DNA of 64,000 nt from Chionis minor (Eukaryota > Chordata > Aves > Charadriiformes > Chionididae): assembly GCA_013398295.1 (NCBI GenBank), contig VZSF01001054.1, positions 558,001 through 622,000 of the forward strand, in the 5' to 3' direction. Positions 53,546 to 64,000 of this stretch are shown here, piece by piece. The notes under the pieces are model-generated. The model did not search any database. It was given only the letters and a program-made list of their open reading frames with translations, and was not told where the DNA came from. Position numbers and translations under genes: made by a program. Position 1 is the stretch's first letter; each line of letters opens with the position of its first letter.

Positions 53546-53810
53546 AACACGGGCTGCTCACTCTCACTGCTCTTCACTTGTCCGTATCAGAGAAATTGCT
53601 ACTTCCATTTGTCCATCTTGTCAATACGGACTTCCAATATCCTGGGCTGCCTCCCGTCGGGCATGTTTACATTTAAAATCAGGCCCTCATGTTGTGGTCC
53701 TAAAGCGTTTCACATCTGTGCTGATTTAACTACGAATTCAGGTAACAATGTCACCCCCACCTGAGACTGAGACCCCACCTTTCTGGTGATTGCTGCTGTA
53801 TTATATGCTG

Positions 53811-54047
53811 CTGAAAGGAGGTTGTAGCGAGGTGGGGGTCAATCTCTTCTCCCAAGTAACAAGCGACAGGACAAGAGGAAATGGCCTCAAGTTGTGCCAG
53901 GGGAGGCTTAGGTTGGATATTAGGAAAAACTTCTTTACCGAAAGGGTTATCAAGCATTGGAAGAGGCTGCCCAGGGAGGTGGTAGAATCACCGTCCCTGG
54001 AGGTATTTAAAAGACGGGTAGACGTGGTGCTGAGGGACATGGGTTAG
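53811..54047 (+). pseudogene. CR1 ORF2 C-terminal remnant
   Basis: About 79 residues of the CR1 ORF2 C terminus are readable without interruption, with landmarks [20 protein letters not shown] and [18 protein letters not shown]. The upstream ATG at 53790 lies outside the element and is fortuitous. The remnant contains no endonuclease or reverse transcriptase active site. Confidence 0.9.
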
Positions 54048-54129
54048 GGGTGGTTGTGGCATAGGTTTATGGTTGGACTCGATGATCTTGAAGGCCTCTT
54101 CCAACCCAAGTGATTCTATGATTCTATGA
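53811..54129 (+). mobile_element. CR1 LINE, 5'-truncated 3' tail
   Basis: This is a plus-strand CR1 fragment holding only the last 320 bases of the element. It starts abruptly within the CTGAAAGGAGGTTGTAGCGA stretch that lies late in ORF2. It continues through AGCGACAGGACAAGAGGAAA and GGTTGGATATTAGGAAAAAC, stops near 54047, and runs through the 3' UTR (GGTTGGACTCGATGATCTTG). It ends in two perfect ATTCTATG octamers at 54113-54128. The 3' UTR wording resembles the CR1-J-like group as I remember it, but the subfamily is not proven. Catalytic domains are missing, so the copy is immobile. The intact frame and perfect octamers suggest it is at least as young as the minus-strand copy at 4.5 kb. Confidence 0.96.
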
Positions 54130-55061
54130 TATTGATATTGAAAATTGGGTTGATGGGTAAGATGGGCAATCCCAGCTGGCTTCAGAGCGCCCTTCTCTCC
54201 TGCTGTGCATACACGAGAGGTTCCCGTTTTCAGCCAGCTTAATTTAACTGGGAAGGTAGCTACACCACCTCTAAGCAGTGCCTGGCACAGAGAGTCCTCA
54301 GTGAGATTACGACCCTCTGGGCACTGCTGCAGCACAAATTATAAAAGCTATTATCAGTACGACAGGCCAAGCTTTTCAGTAAAAACCACCAATTGCCACA
54401 GAAATTGCACACTGTCCCAGGGAGCACCCCCAGTCAAACAGGTTCCATGTATCCATGCCCACCACTGCATCTCCGCTGTTATCAGTGGAACGAGAGGAAC
54501 GGATTTAAAGCAGACGAATTTATAAGGACAAAACTCCTCATGTGGCTTGAGAAACTTCATGCCAAAAGTGTTTTTTCAGTTAGTACCCGGAGTGTGACCA
54601 TTTCAGAGACTCCACAGCATTTTTCCAAGCATTTCAGGCATCCTCTCAGACACGACGCTGTGACTGGTAGAGGGTGGAGGGGAAAGAGCTCTTCTGAGAG
54701 CCGATGAGAGATGAGATTTCTTTGAGATCAGTGGAGAGCACTTAAATTCCCACAGACCATGTGTGTGCCAGAGGCCTTCAAAAGCACTTAATGGAGTGGG
54801 AGATGCTTTCAGGTTTCTAGGCACCTTTTTGCAGTTTCAACCTCAAATAGCATCTAGCTTGTCCAGGATCAGGTCACATTATTTTGTCTCATAAGCAGAG
54901 AATCCAGCATCACTTACTTGTGTAACAAGTGTTTCAGGTCCTCTCTCCAAATGGCTGGATGTCAAAAGATGTGGCAACCACTCCCATAACACACAGTGCA
55001 TGCAGCCGTGTCCCCAGGGTGTTGTCTTAGGGCTTTCAGCACTGTGTCCAAAAATAGTACC
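54130..55061. other. spacer between CR1 fragment and satellite-like array
   Basis: No gene is recognised. Overlapping frames at 53988-54335 (minus) and 54205-54525, 54393-54707 (plus) have no domains. A faint old SINE/LINE-like resemblance (CAGTGCCTGGCACAGAGAGT and GGGCACTGCTGCAGCACAAA) occurs at about 54276-54340 but is too short to name. Confidence 0.5.
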
Positions 55062-56045
55062 ACCTACACTGTCCAGATGCCAAAAACACTGCAGGAAAAG
55101 CATTTGCCAAAAAAAATGCCCCTCAAAACGCCCCACCATGCTGAAATATACCCCAAATGCTGAGTAAAACCACACTAAAAAATACCAAAAAACACAAAAA
55201 ATGCCAAGACAATCTAAAAAATATCCCAAAACCACTGGCAAATACACCAAAAATGCCCCAAAATAAAATAAATAAATAAACAAATAAACCAAAAGCCACC
55301 ACACAAAAATTGCGAGAAAACGCCCGAAATGCCAAAAAGCACCCACAGATGCCTCAAAACACCAAAACTGTCAAATACTGAAAATACCATCCAACACCCA
55401 AAGCATCGAAAATTTCAGGGGAAAAAAACCCCTAAAAGGTAAAAAACAAGGAAAAAGGAAAAGAAAATGTAGTAAGGGGAAATGGCCACAAAAAGAAAAA
55501 ATATAAAAGAAAGAAAAAAATCCACCACAAATAGAAGTCAAAAAAACCCTCCAAAATTCCTGCAAAACAGTAAAAAGCCCCAAAATGAAAAAAATGCATA
55601 AATGGAAACAAATACAAAAAAGGAAAAAATGCATATAATTTGAAAAAACGCCCCCAAAAAAGAGTCCAAAGACACACTAAAAAGCCCATTAAAAAAAACA
55701 AAACCCCCCCTGCGAAATTATGAACTAAATTTGCCAAAAAGTGCCAAAACTCCAGGGGAAAAAGCCAAAATTGCACAAAAAAATGCACAGAAAGCACCAA
55801 AATTGCTCATTATGACAAAAATGTGCCATAACACACAAAGAAATGCCATATTGCAAAAGAAATGCATTTAGAATGCAAAAATCCCTCACAAAACTGCAAA
55901 AAACCCACTCCAAAAACCCAAAGAAGCAAAAAATAACACCAAAACTCACCAAAAACACCTATAACACACACCTAACACGCAAGAACCATGGAATAAAAAC
56001 CCACCAAACAAGCCCGCCAAGAACACAAAGAAAGCCTACCAAAAC
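55062..56045. repeat. degenerate satellite-like array with phased A-tracts
   Basis: Nearly 1 kb is composed almost only of A runs of 3-8 and C-rich linkers, with recurring words such as CAAAAATGCC, CCAAAAAC and ATGCCAAAA. G is scarce at both ends, so the strands are very asymmetric. A-run starts at 55144, 55155, 55166, 55177, 55187, 55196, 55206, 55216, 55228, 55240, 55249 and 55260 average 10.5 bp apart, the DNA helical repeat, which predicts intrinsically bent DNA. A block of longer G/A-rich text interrupts it near 55417-55500, and an (AAAT)n stretch lies at about 55260-55290. The architecture recalls avian heterochromatic satellites (chicken CNM and W-linked XhoI-type repeats), but no clean repeat unit survives. 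The Phe-rich open frames of 77-155 codons on the minus strand are by-products of the composition. Confidence 0.75.
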
Positions 56046-59000
56046 CAAATGAGGACCGTTCCTGGGGTTTTTTTATATTAAGTTTCTCCAGGTTCACCCT
56101 GGTTCTGCTCAGCTCCCTGACTACCACAGGATAAAGCCTCCTGTGCCACAGAGAATTTATTTTTTCTAATGTAGCAAAACAACCTTTACTGCTATTTTTA
56201 CATAGCCTGGAGAGTGGGAATGACTGACTCGGAGACATAGATACAAATCTGTAGAGTCCAAGCCCAGGAACAACAGCAACAACAAAAAATAAGTGAACAA
56301 ACACTGAAACTCAGCTAAACGGAACGTAACTCACCATGGAGTCAACTGAGACGGCTACTGATGATCAAAGACGTACAGCCAGTCCAACTACGACTTTCTG
56401 GAGACAACCTGTCCCAACATGGGCTGTCTACATCTTTTTTGCAAGTTGCAAACAACATGGTTTGTTTTCCAAGGAAAGAAGGCTGGTGATAAAAATAAGC
56501 AGTTACAAAATCTTATTTGCCACAAAACATCTCAATTTTCATAAAGTTGGAGATTTTCCTTGGCTTCTATATTTTAGTTAGAGGCTGGACTTGAAACACT
56601 CCCTGTATCTGTATCAGTGGGCAGGCAATGGATGTTACTGCAATATAAATGATAAATAGTAGTAACTGGAAAGACGACAGTGCTGCACCGTATTCTTAAA
56701 TATTCCTGTTTGCTGCAGGACAAGAATACACAAACATTTAACAAACCCTGGAAGAAAAATTTCTAGTACATAAGAAACCAGTATAATATGTTTATCACAT
56801 AATTTGCCACAGTAAATTAGCCAAGCTATGAGCAGAGATATTATTCAAATCAAGACTGTTGCTTTTGCATTTTTGTTTCTTCACCTTATTTATTCTGGTT
56901 ACTTCGTATCTGTGCAAATACCTTCCTAATTATGCAGTCTCACAATTTGACTAAAATCACAAAACACAGAAAGCATCTATTACTAATGATGTGAAGGATT
57001 GCTTTCTGTCTCTATCCGTTGTTTAACTCTCTGTGCGTTAGCTCTTCAGCCTCTCTGGAAAGACGCATTCGTGTGAGCAGTCGTGCCACTGCTTGGTCTG
57101 CAGACAGATTCCTATTGCAGCACAGAAGTGATCTACAGACGTGCTGTGTTCTGTGCTGAAGGATCAGATTGAAAAATGTACTTATAGTTTATGAACTGCT
57201 TAACTGTAAGATATTTTGAATGAAACAATTCACCATGAATTCAATTATAAGCAGAGCACCACCTTCTCTTTGCATAAAACTTTAATAGTGTCCTTCGGAA
57301 ATGGTCAAACACAATCATTTCCAAATAAAAGAACCCGGCATTGATTTCTTATACGTAGGACTAAGAGGTCACCAGCGACATTACATAGGTAAGAAACTGA
57401 AGGATATTTTATTTTCTGGTTTGTGTCAGGACGAGCAGTGAACTTTTTACAAAGTAAATGGGCACTTGCTATTGATCTGAGAATCAATTTACTGAGGTCA
57501 ACATCACCCAAGACGGAGTGCTCCGTGGTCCATCTTCCTAGAGCCCATCACATGCAAAGTAAGGAGAAGCAGCTTAATCTTTATAAAGAAAGATGAGGCT
57601 AAAGCGCAGTTGCTGTAACTCCTGTAGACTGATAGCAAGCTCATGGTTAATTAAGACAGCTGATCCACTGCGCTTTTTTAAACCAGGATAACTTGGTTGT
57701 GTATTTAAGCCTAAGAAGAACTTTCACCATGTGCTGCTCCATGTCAGCTACCGTAAAAGACATATATGAAGTGTTTCAAAACTGACAGAAGGACAAGAAA
57801 CTTTTCAGGGACTGGCCCAGAAATTGGCGGTTGTTGCATCCACTGGCCAATCTATCATTACAGTAATAAGTGGAATAGCTTATTGGTACAAATTGCTAAA
57901 ATGTGATTTTACACGGTGTATCAGAAACCTCAGATTTCCATGGCACTGGCTTGGCCTCAAATTTCTGCGGTCTCCTTCACTTCACTCACCACTCGCCCAG
58001 ATGCCTTCCCAGTAAGTCAGGATGCCAAACAAGAAAAAGATTTCTCCATGCCTCCGTTTCCTCAGTGAGTGAGGTAGCACAACTTTCAGCATCACTTCAA
58101 AAGTTGTCACAGCCTGGCAGGCAAATGCTGACACGGCCAATACTCTCCTCCCTGTTTTGGAGGGGATTCAAGCAAGTCATCTGAGGGCACTGCGCTTCAG
58201 ATCCCACAGAGAGCACGTAACTACCCATCACCATCAGCTGATTCCTACAGATATGAGTCAGATATCCAGCAGGCATGTAATCAGGAGCTGATTATACATT
58301 CTGTGATTTATTTTAGCCACTGTGTCTCAGGATCAAAAATCCACGGTCTGAGTAAAGAAATCTTTAGCTGTAGCTTTTAGGCTCTAACTCCCACCACCTG
58401 CTGTGGTTCAGAAGCTTTCAGCCTCCCAGTCCCAGTCACATACGGGCTATCTCTATTGATTGAGGGTTCTTCGTTTAGAGACTTTCTCCTGCAGAACACC
58501 AGCCAATAATCTGTCTGCCAGCGTTTTAGTCATGCTTTGCTTCCTCTGGCCCATGTTCCCAGACTGCAAGCTTCTGCTGTGACAAAAAAACCTTAATTTG
58601 AACATTGGATGACTAAACACTAACAGCTAAAAACCGCTTAATGAATACAGCAAAGTTTGTAACTTCAGTCTGGATAATAAACTCTTCAGTGCAGATGTTT
58701 ATTTAAACTTTCCCAACCTCCTCTATCATCGTATTGTTCTAGAGAGGAATCCGCTGTGCCAGAGACGTCTTAAAAAAAAGTCAAGGCCACTTTCTATCCA
58801 GTTGGAAATCTTTAAACATACACATCAACTCCATGGGACACACGTAACTCATGAGTTGTGACAGCACCGGCTTCTAAATTAAAGACAGTGAAGAACTTGA
58901 GCAACTCAAAATAATTACAGATGCTTTTACTTGCTGTCATTCAACAGAGAAACCTGGTCGAGGTGCTGAACTTACACAACTGTACGAGATGTTCTGAACA

Positions 59001-60480
59001 CTGAGCAAGATTGCTCAGCTGATCTGATAGCCAACTACTGCTAGAACACCAAAAGCCTCAAAAATAGAAAAAATATTTCTGTTAACAACCGATTTCCAGA
59101 AGACAACTTCAGACCTTTATTTGAAGGGCATTCCTACTTTTTTTTTAATTGTCTGTCTAGTCCCTTTTCTTGCAAACTTGACAATTGACATAACGTTACA
59201 AAACTCTCTGGAGGTCTGCTAGTTTAAACATATTATCTACTTTGACATGAAATTGAACATAAGGAGTCCCAGGTCAAGCAAATATTTTTGTCTTATACAT
59301 ATTTGAAGTAAAGGAAACCTATCAAACTTGGCTACTAAAGGTCTGTTGTGCTTTCAACCATTAAAGACAACATCACCTAACAGCTATTTGCATGTGTGTC
59401 CTCCCCAGATTGATTTGATTTTTTCTCTGTTGGTCTATCTTATTTGAAGATGCTTGTGGTCGTAATACCTCCCCAAGGGTAGCAGCAGAATTGTTTCTAG
59501 CAGAATAGCTTCCTATTATTCTGATTTTCTGGACAACAACATCAACAAAAAAATCCTACATGATTCCAAGAATCTGCATCTTGAATACATAAACTCCACC
59601 AGCGCTAGCAAAAAACAGACTCGCATACACTTATGGGCCTGACCCAAAGTCATCTTCAAAGGGGCCCAGAGCTGACCAGTGAAACACAGTTCTCCAAATC
59701 CTAATGTGGTGCCCTAAGCACAAGATTACATCTTCTGAATTCACCTTGCACAGTCAGGGATTGGATTTTCAGAAGGGAGCATTCACCAGCTGTACTTTTC
59801 CACTGCTTAGCAGAAATTTGGTTCGATCGGGATAGACGAGTGACTTAGAGATATAACAGAGTAAGAGAGACAGTATCTCAATGAAAACTTAAAGGGATCT
59901 GAGGGACTTGAATCAGGAAAATAAATCCTTTGCCCATTCTGTTACACACACAGTCTAACAAGCAGACCTTGAGATAGCAATACAGGGGGAAGAGCAGTGA
60001 AGTCTGGCTCCTCCCTAAGCCCTTAGTGATTTTCTTCTGTAAAAATCATTGATCTAAGTCCCTGAGATTAGCAAGAGGAGTATTCACAGGACCGGTGCTG
60101 TCTGTATACATTAGAGCAGTTGATCCTTAATACAACTTAGTTTAAATACAAACAGCTCTAAAATTGCATGTAATAGAGAGACAGTGTATTGACACATTTT
60201 GTTAATACTTAGTTGTTTAGAAGTAGACTTCAATCCTCCAGACAAAATACAAATTTGGAGGAGCCACTGTAGAGATAGCACCTACTTAAAGCATTTTAAA
60301 CATTGTGGTTGAGGCATGTTGGTTTATGTGGACCTTAAAATGTTTTTTATTTTGCCACACTGTCCCTGTAATTGCATATGAAAGATCAAAACTGATCGCA
60401 CGGGCCAGCGAAATTCAAAGTGCAATGGATCTGAAGTACCCTCCATTCAATAGGAAGGATGTCTAAGACACCTAATTTTG

Positions 60481-60580
60481 TATTTATACACATATATGAA
60501 TGTATTTTATACTACAATTATGCTTATTATATGTGTGTGCATATAAATATATTTTATATTACACCATATATTTTACCCAC
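60481..60580. repeat. degenerate TA/TG-rich microsatellite
   Basis: Short TATATA, TGTGTG and TTTATA units are mixed without a stable period. Confidence 0.6.
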
Positions 60581-61072
60581 CTAAGAAGAGCGTGATAAAA
60601 CCAAAAGAAAACACACACCCACTAAAAATCAAACCCAAATAAACAACAGGAAGCATTGCACATTGAGTTACATTCTGCCAGCACCTGACTCTCAGGTTGA
60701 GTGGCCATTTAACAATGAAATCTGCAAGTATAATGCTTTCAAATTAATATCTTTCTTACATTAATTTGCAGTGCAGCAAATGATACAAGTACACTAGATA
60801 GGGTTACCCGTTATCGCCGCTATTTGCAGTGGATTTAGATCCAGCAGCTGTGAGGATACACTAGGTATTAGAACAACTGCCAGCCTGTAAAAATCACTTC
60901 AGGATGAGGATGGCAGCCTGTAATTAACAAGTGAGCTGTGTGAAGCTATTGCTCAGACTTCAGGGACAGAGGTGGAAAATTCTCAGGGTCTAAAACTCAG
61001 CTATTATACAGCAGATAAATCACTCTGCGTAAGAATTTCCAATGTTGGTAATTATACACTTGGAGAAACTTA

Positions 61073-61200
61073 ATGTATACACACAGTATGTGCAACATGC
61101 ACATAAATATTTAATTTAATATACACAAACACATAGTATGTAACGTGCATATGTGCACATCTACACATACGTATACATAAAATGTACTTCACACACAGAC
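61073..61200. repeat. degenerate TA/CA/TG microsatellite with internal repeat
   Basis: Alternating purine-pyrimidine DNA built of CACA, TATA and TGCA units. Two diverged copies of an AGTATGT...CATGCACAT-like phrase lie about 50 bases apart (near 61086 and 61135), suggesting slippage or local duplication. Confidence 0.7.
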
Positions 61201-61494
61201 AAGTTCACTTTGAAATTAGGGATACTGGTTAAAGGAAGAGTTCAGGAAAGGTGAACTTCTTGATGATCAGCTTAAAATGGACATTCTGAAATTTGTTACC
61301 ACTATATGCCATCTACCACATATCTGATTTCTTTCACAATCAACACACGAACCTACTGAAGAAGGTGCTCAGAAATTCTGCTTTGAATTGCCCTACATGC
61401 CAGGAAATATTTCCCTTTGCATGGTGTTTGTCCCTGGTACTTGAGACTATGGCTTTTCAAAAACAAGGTTCTATAATGATTGCTTCCAAATTCA

Positions 61495-61800
61495 GATGAT
61501 TCAATTAGCTCATTATGCAAATTAAGCATCATCTGATAACTAATCCTGCTGCATCTTATTATAAAATATAATCAAAAGCAGACACAGTGTGATATTAAAT
61601 ACAAATTACTGTTCAAATAATACGAATGTTAAGAAATAACCTCCATATAAATAAAGATTTAAAGCTGTATAATACCAGAGGAGCCGTTATGATGCCTCAA
61701 ACAAATACATAATTACAGATATTTTGCAGAACGTGCATTATATTATCATCACATTATAAACTGGCAATTGGGGTCCAACATTGGCAGCTGTACTATAAAA
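61495..61800. promoter_or_regulatory. possible POU/homeodomain-rich conserved element
   Basis: A perfect octamer ATGCAAAT at 61515-61522 is flanked by CAATTAG and AATTAAG homeodomain-type cores, and further TAAT/ATTA and TTTATAA words follow for about 250 bp. The stretch has no long simple repeat, which fits a noncoding enhancer, but AT richness alone yields such words. No conservation data are available. Confidence 0.15.
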
Positions 61801-62588
61801 GGGGTTCCTTCTAGCTGGTAATGTAAAGAATAACTGAGTAAGAACACTGTGGCAAACTTTAATTGAAAGCTTATTAATACTTCAATGTATCATGGTTCAA
61901 TTCATTCAATTTACAGCAGATAAAATTTAAGACATTACAATTTTTAAATTAATAAAATAATCTCCAATCTCCACAGCAAGCTGACTCTTTATCTGCTGCT
62001 TTTCATTTTATAAAGCTGTAGCCTCCATGGGTACGGAGACACCGTGAAGAAGTTACCAATCAGGACTCATCTCTCTCCAGAGATACTTATCTAGTCCATT
62101 TCATGAAGTTTTTTATTATTTTTTAACTATGTAGAGATAAACTTGGCTCACAGCAAAACCATCAGAATCACAGCATCCTTTGGAAAAGTTCTCTAACTTG
62201 TTTATTGACAAGAAAATAGTGAGATCTCTTTTCTTCTTTGACCTAATTTTAAACAATTATCCTCCCGGGTAGAAGGTTAGCAGCAGGCGTATGTAGGAAT
62301 AGCCATTTTCCCACTGTACCCACTAATGCAAAAACACACAGCTCGATTATCTCTGATGGCCAGCTTCCAGCAGTATTTCCTATCATGATTATATCTGGAT
62401 TTTAAAGATTTTTGCCTTTGGGAGCCATATAGTTGTTGAAAATATTATCTTTTTTAAAATATATAAAGCAGGTGATAAGACTCTGTGTAGAGATGGATTT
62501 TTACTGCTGCGTGTTTTCAGGAGTGATACGAGCTCCGCAGCTCCGGTCACCCGTGTTCCTTGGCCCCAGCAGGTGGGGACAGACTCAC

Positions 62589-62702
62589 CTGCGAGCTGGG
62601 CCAGCGTGTGACGGTGCAGCGGAAGAGCCCATCGAGGTGCCTTATTCCTGCGTGAGGCACACAGCCAGGCGCGCTCGATACAGGTCTGGTGGCGCAGGCC
62701 AT
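62589..62702 (-). other. possible first exon with consensus donor (minus strand)
   Basis: On the minus strand an ATG with a G at +4 (GGTCATGGCC, ATG at 62702-62700) opens exactly 38 codons that end in CTCGCAG/GTGAGTCTG, a full-consensus donor (GT at 62588-62587). The peptide begins MACATRPVSSAPGCV and is not recognised. The region 62520-62710 holds about fifteen CpG dinucleotides in an otherwise CpG-poor neighbourhood, as expected near a promoter or first exon. The surrounding minus frame (62547-62933) is open further upstream, and an upstream acceptor-like tract (GTCGCCTTCAG, ending near 62855) would allow an internal exon instead. A plus-strand reading with acceptor TTTTCAG at 62520 is also open. 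Noncoding RNA or chance remain likely. Confidence 0.25.
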
Positions 62703-64000
62703 GACCGACACCAAAATGCAGAGTAGCACGTGGGGAGGGAAGAGCTCTCTGCCCTTGCAGCTCCTTCTGGGGCTCACAAGAACTGGTCCTGTGGCTTTGT
62801 CAGCGTGATCCTCACAGACAGTTCCATCAAAATGAAACCTGGTCGAGAGCAAATGACTGAAGGCGACAACAAGCAAACCTGAGTGGACTTCTGCTCTTAC
62901 ATGTGCCAACGGCTGTACTCCTATTTTGAACACCTAGTAAGAATCACAGTGCAGCACCAAGTGCCTTGTCCAACTTAAATTTATCATCTTTTCTAACCTA
63001 CCAGTCTATAACCTGCAACGTGAAGGCAAGCTGAAATGTGAAAATCTGGTTTTGAAAGATTTGATATCTTCAGGGACCTCCTGCCTTTCAAAGGAAATTC
63101 TCTGGATGAATTTTATATTACAGTAGACAGTATCCAGCCTATCTGGAGGGCAGAGAGAACTGGAAAGCTTTCTAGCGGTAACATAACAGACTCTCCTTAC
63201 CCTTCACAACAGGAGTGAAGCAACAACAAGGAATAATAAAGATAGCCAGAACCATGGGAAATGTGTATCAATAAAAGCCTTTGGCAACACAGTCCTAACC
63301 CATGGTCCTGGAAAAAATTCCAAGTCACCTAGAGACCCTTAGGAAGATGTAGCATGCAGACCCTCCAGGGTGGGGTCTGGCTTTCCCGCATGGACTGTTC
63401 AGGAGCCGCAGGCTACCCACAGCCCTTACCCATTCCGTGAATTGAGGTGCTGTTATAGGCGCCGAAGTCCATTGCAGTGAGTGGTCTGAGAATGACCCAG
63501 AGTGACTGGGACTGTGCAGAGAACGGGCAAGGATTAATCTTTCCAGCACGAAAGATTCACCTGCCTCCAGGAAGCAAAGCTGTGCCCTATGTTGGCTGAG
63601 AAATGCTTGGCATCCACAGCAAAATGTACTTCACATAAAGCACAATTTGCTGCATTATTTGCATACACATTTCTACCCTCAGACCGGCTAGCACTGCAGC
63701 CGATGGAGCAAGGGTGAGAATGAAGCAGAGATAGAACTGAATCAACTGTTCGGGGCTTTGGTTGAGAGTCAGAATAAATATTTCCAAAAGTCAGTGCACA
63801 TTTGTCTTTTTACTTCTAGGGCAGGCAGAAAAGTCCTCTGCCGGAGCTAAGGACTATCGCTGCCAGGGTGACAGTGATCACAAAAGGATGGGACGCACAT
63901 TACTCCCTAATCCTCTACAGTGCAACGTCAGCCACTCAATGGCTGTTTTAATTACGATGACTGTACACTGAAGTGTGACTAGGACTCACTCAACCCATTC
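62703..64000. other. unique sequence, no confirmed gene
   Basis: No recognisable gene or repeat is seen to the end of the window. Frames at 63325-63549 and 63587-63787 (minus) and 63762-63971 (plus) are short, without motifs or convincing splice signals. Confidence 0.55.

Larger units (their letters stand above)
56046..62582. other. AT-rich unique sequence, no gene seen
   Basis: No gene is recognised in 6.5 kb. The only minus frame over 100 codons starts before this interval (55972-56304) and partly overlaps the satellite-like DNA. Landmarks are TA/CA-rich microsatellite DNA at about 60481-60580 and 61073-61200, and a motif-dense AT-rich stretch at 61495-61800. Confidence 0.6.

Noticed and set aside
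54879..55958. Overlapping minus-strand frames of 77-155 codons that read like Phe/Leu-rich membrane proteins
   Set aside because: They lie mostly in the A-tract array, where the reverse strand is T/G-rich and stop-poor. Several frames are open at once over the same bases, so composition explains them.
59860..59960. Possible further MIR/L2-like piece
   Set aside because: Only a short phrase (GACTTGAATCAGG ... CCCATTCTGTTACAC) resembles such elements, which is too little to call.
1..64000. Endogenous retrovirus or LTR elements
   Set aside because: No paired LTR-like repeats, primer-binding site, polypurine tract or recognisable gag/pol peptide was seen.
1..64000. tRNA genes, CRISPR arrays, operon-like gene clusters
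   Set aside because: No cloverleaf with A and B boxes, no regularly spaced identical repeats, and the overall character is that of vertebrate noncoding DNA.

Overview
The window looks like nuclear DNA from a bird. Two truncated CR1 LINE tails are recognisable (4532-4981 on the minus strand, 53811-54129 on the plus strand). Both carry the CR1 ORF2 C-terminal peptide and the (ATTCTATG)n 3' end typical of avian CR1. The rest is AT-rich and CpG-poor, with short A/T runs, short microsatellites and a few heavily decayed MIR/L2-like fragments. There is no bacterial-style gene organisation and no dense interspersed repeat content. The species and chromosome cannot be told from the sequence.

No complete or confidently recognised protein-coding gene, rRNA, tRNA or CRISPR array was found. 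Open frames of 60-170 codons occur on both strands and mostly overlap each other. Apart from the two CR1 tails, none gives a recognisable protein family. The window is best read as a gene desert or the inside of a very large intron.

Layout: 1-4.5 kb is unique sequence with a possible exon at 111-244 and two decayed MIR-like pieces. CR1 fragment 1 lies at 4.53-4.98 kb. From 5 to 26.5 kb the sequence is AT-rich and unique, with a possible POU/homeodomain cluster near 16.4-16.6 kb. From 26.5 to 32 kb there are three MIR-like fragments, a small perfect hairpin (29060-29084) and the best-looking splice-bounded segment of the window (30362-30426). From 32 to 53 kb the sequence is again largely unique, with a 48-nt possible exon at 32421-32468, a CpG-rich splice-bounded block at 45880-46016 and an old LINE 3'-end-like stretch near 47.6 kb. 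The block 53.37-56.05 kb is compositionally unlike everything else: a CpG-rich pocket, CR1 fragment 2, and then about 1 kb of C/A-rich satellite-like DNA with A-tracts phased near 10.5 bp. From 56 to 64 kb the sequence is AT-rich with TA/CA microsatellites, homeodomain/octamer-like motifs, and a CpG-rich pocket near 62.6 kb with a consensus minus-strand splice donor.

The most unusual item is the phased A-tract array at about 55062-56045. Its architecture resembles bent-DNA heterochromatic satellites of birds, but it is short, strongly degenerate and embedded in single-copy DNA. Everything labelled a possible exon is an inference from splice-like signals only and could equally be chance or noncoding RNA.
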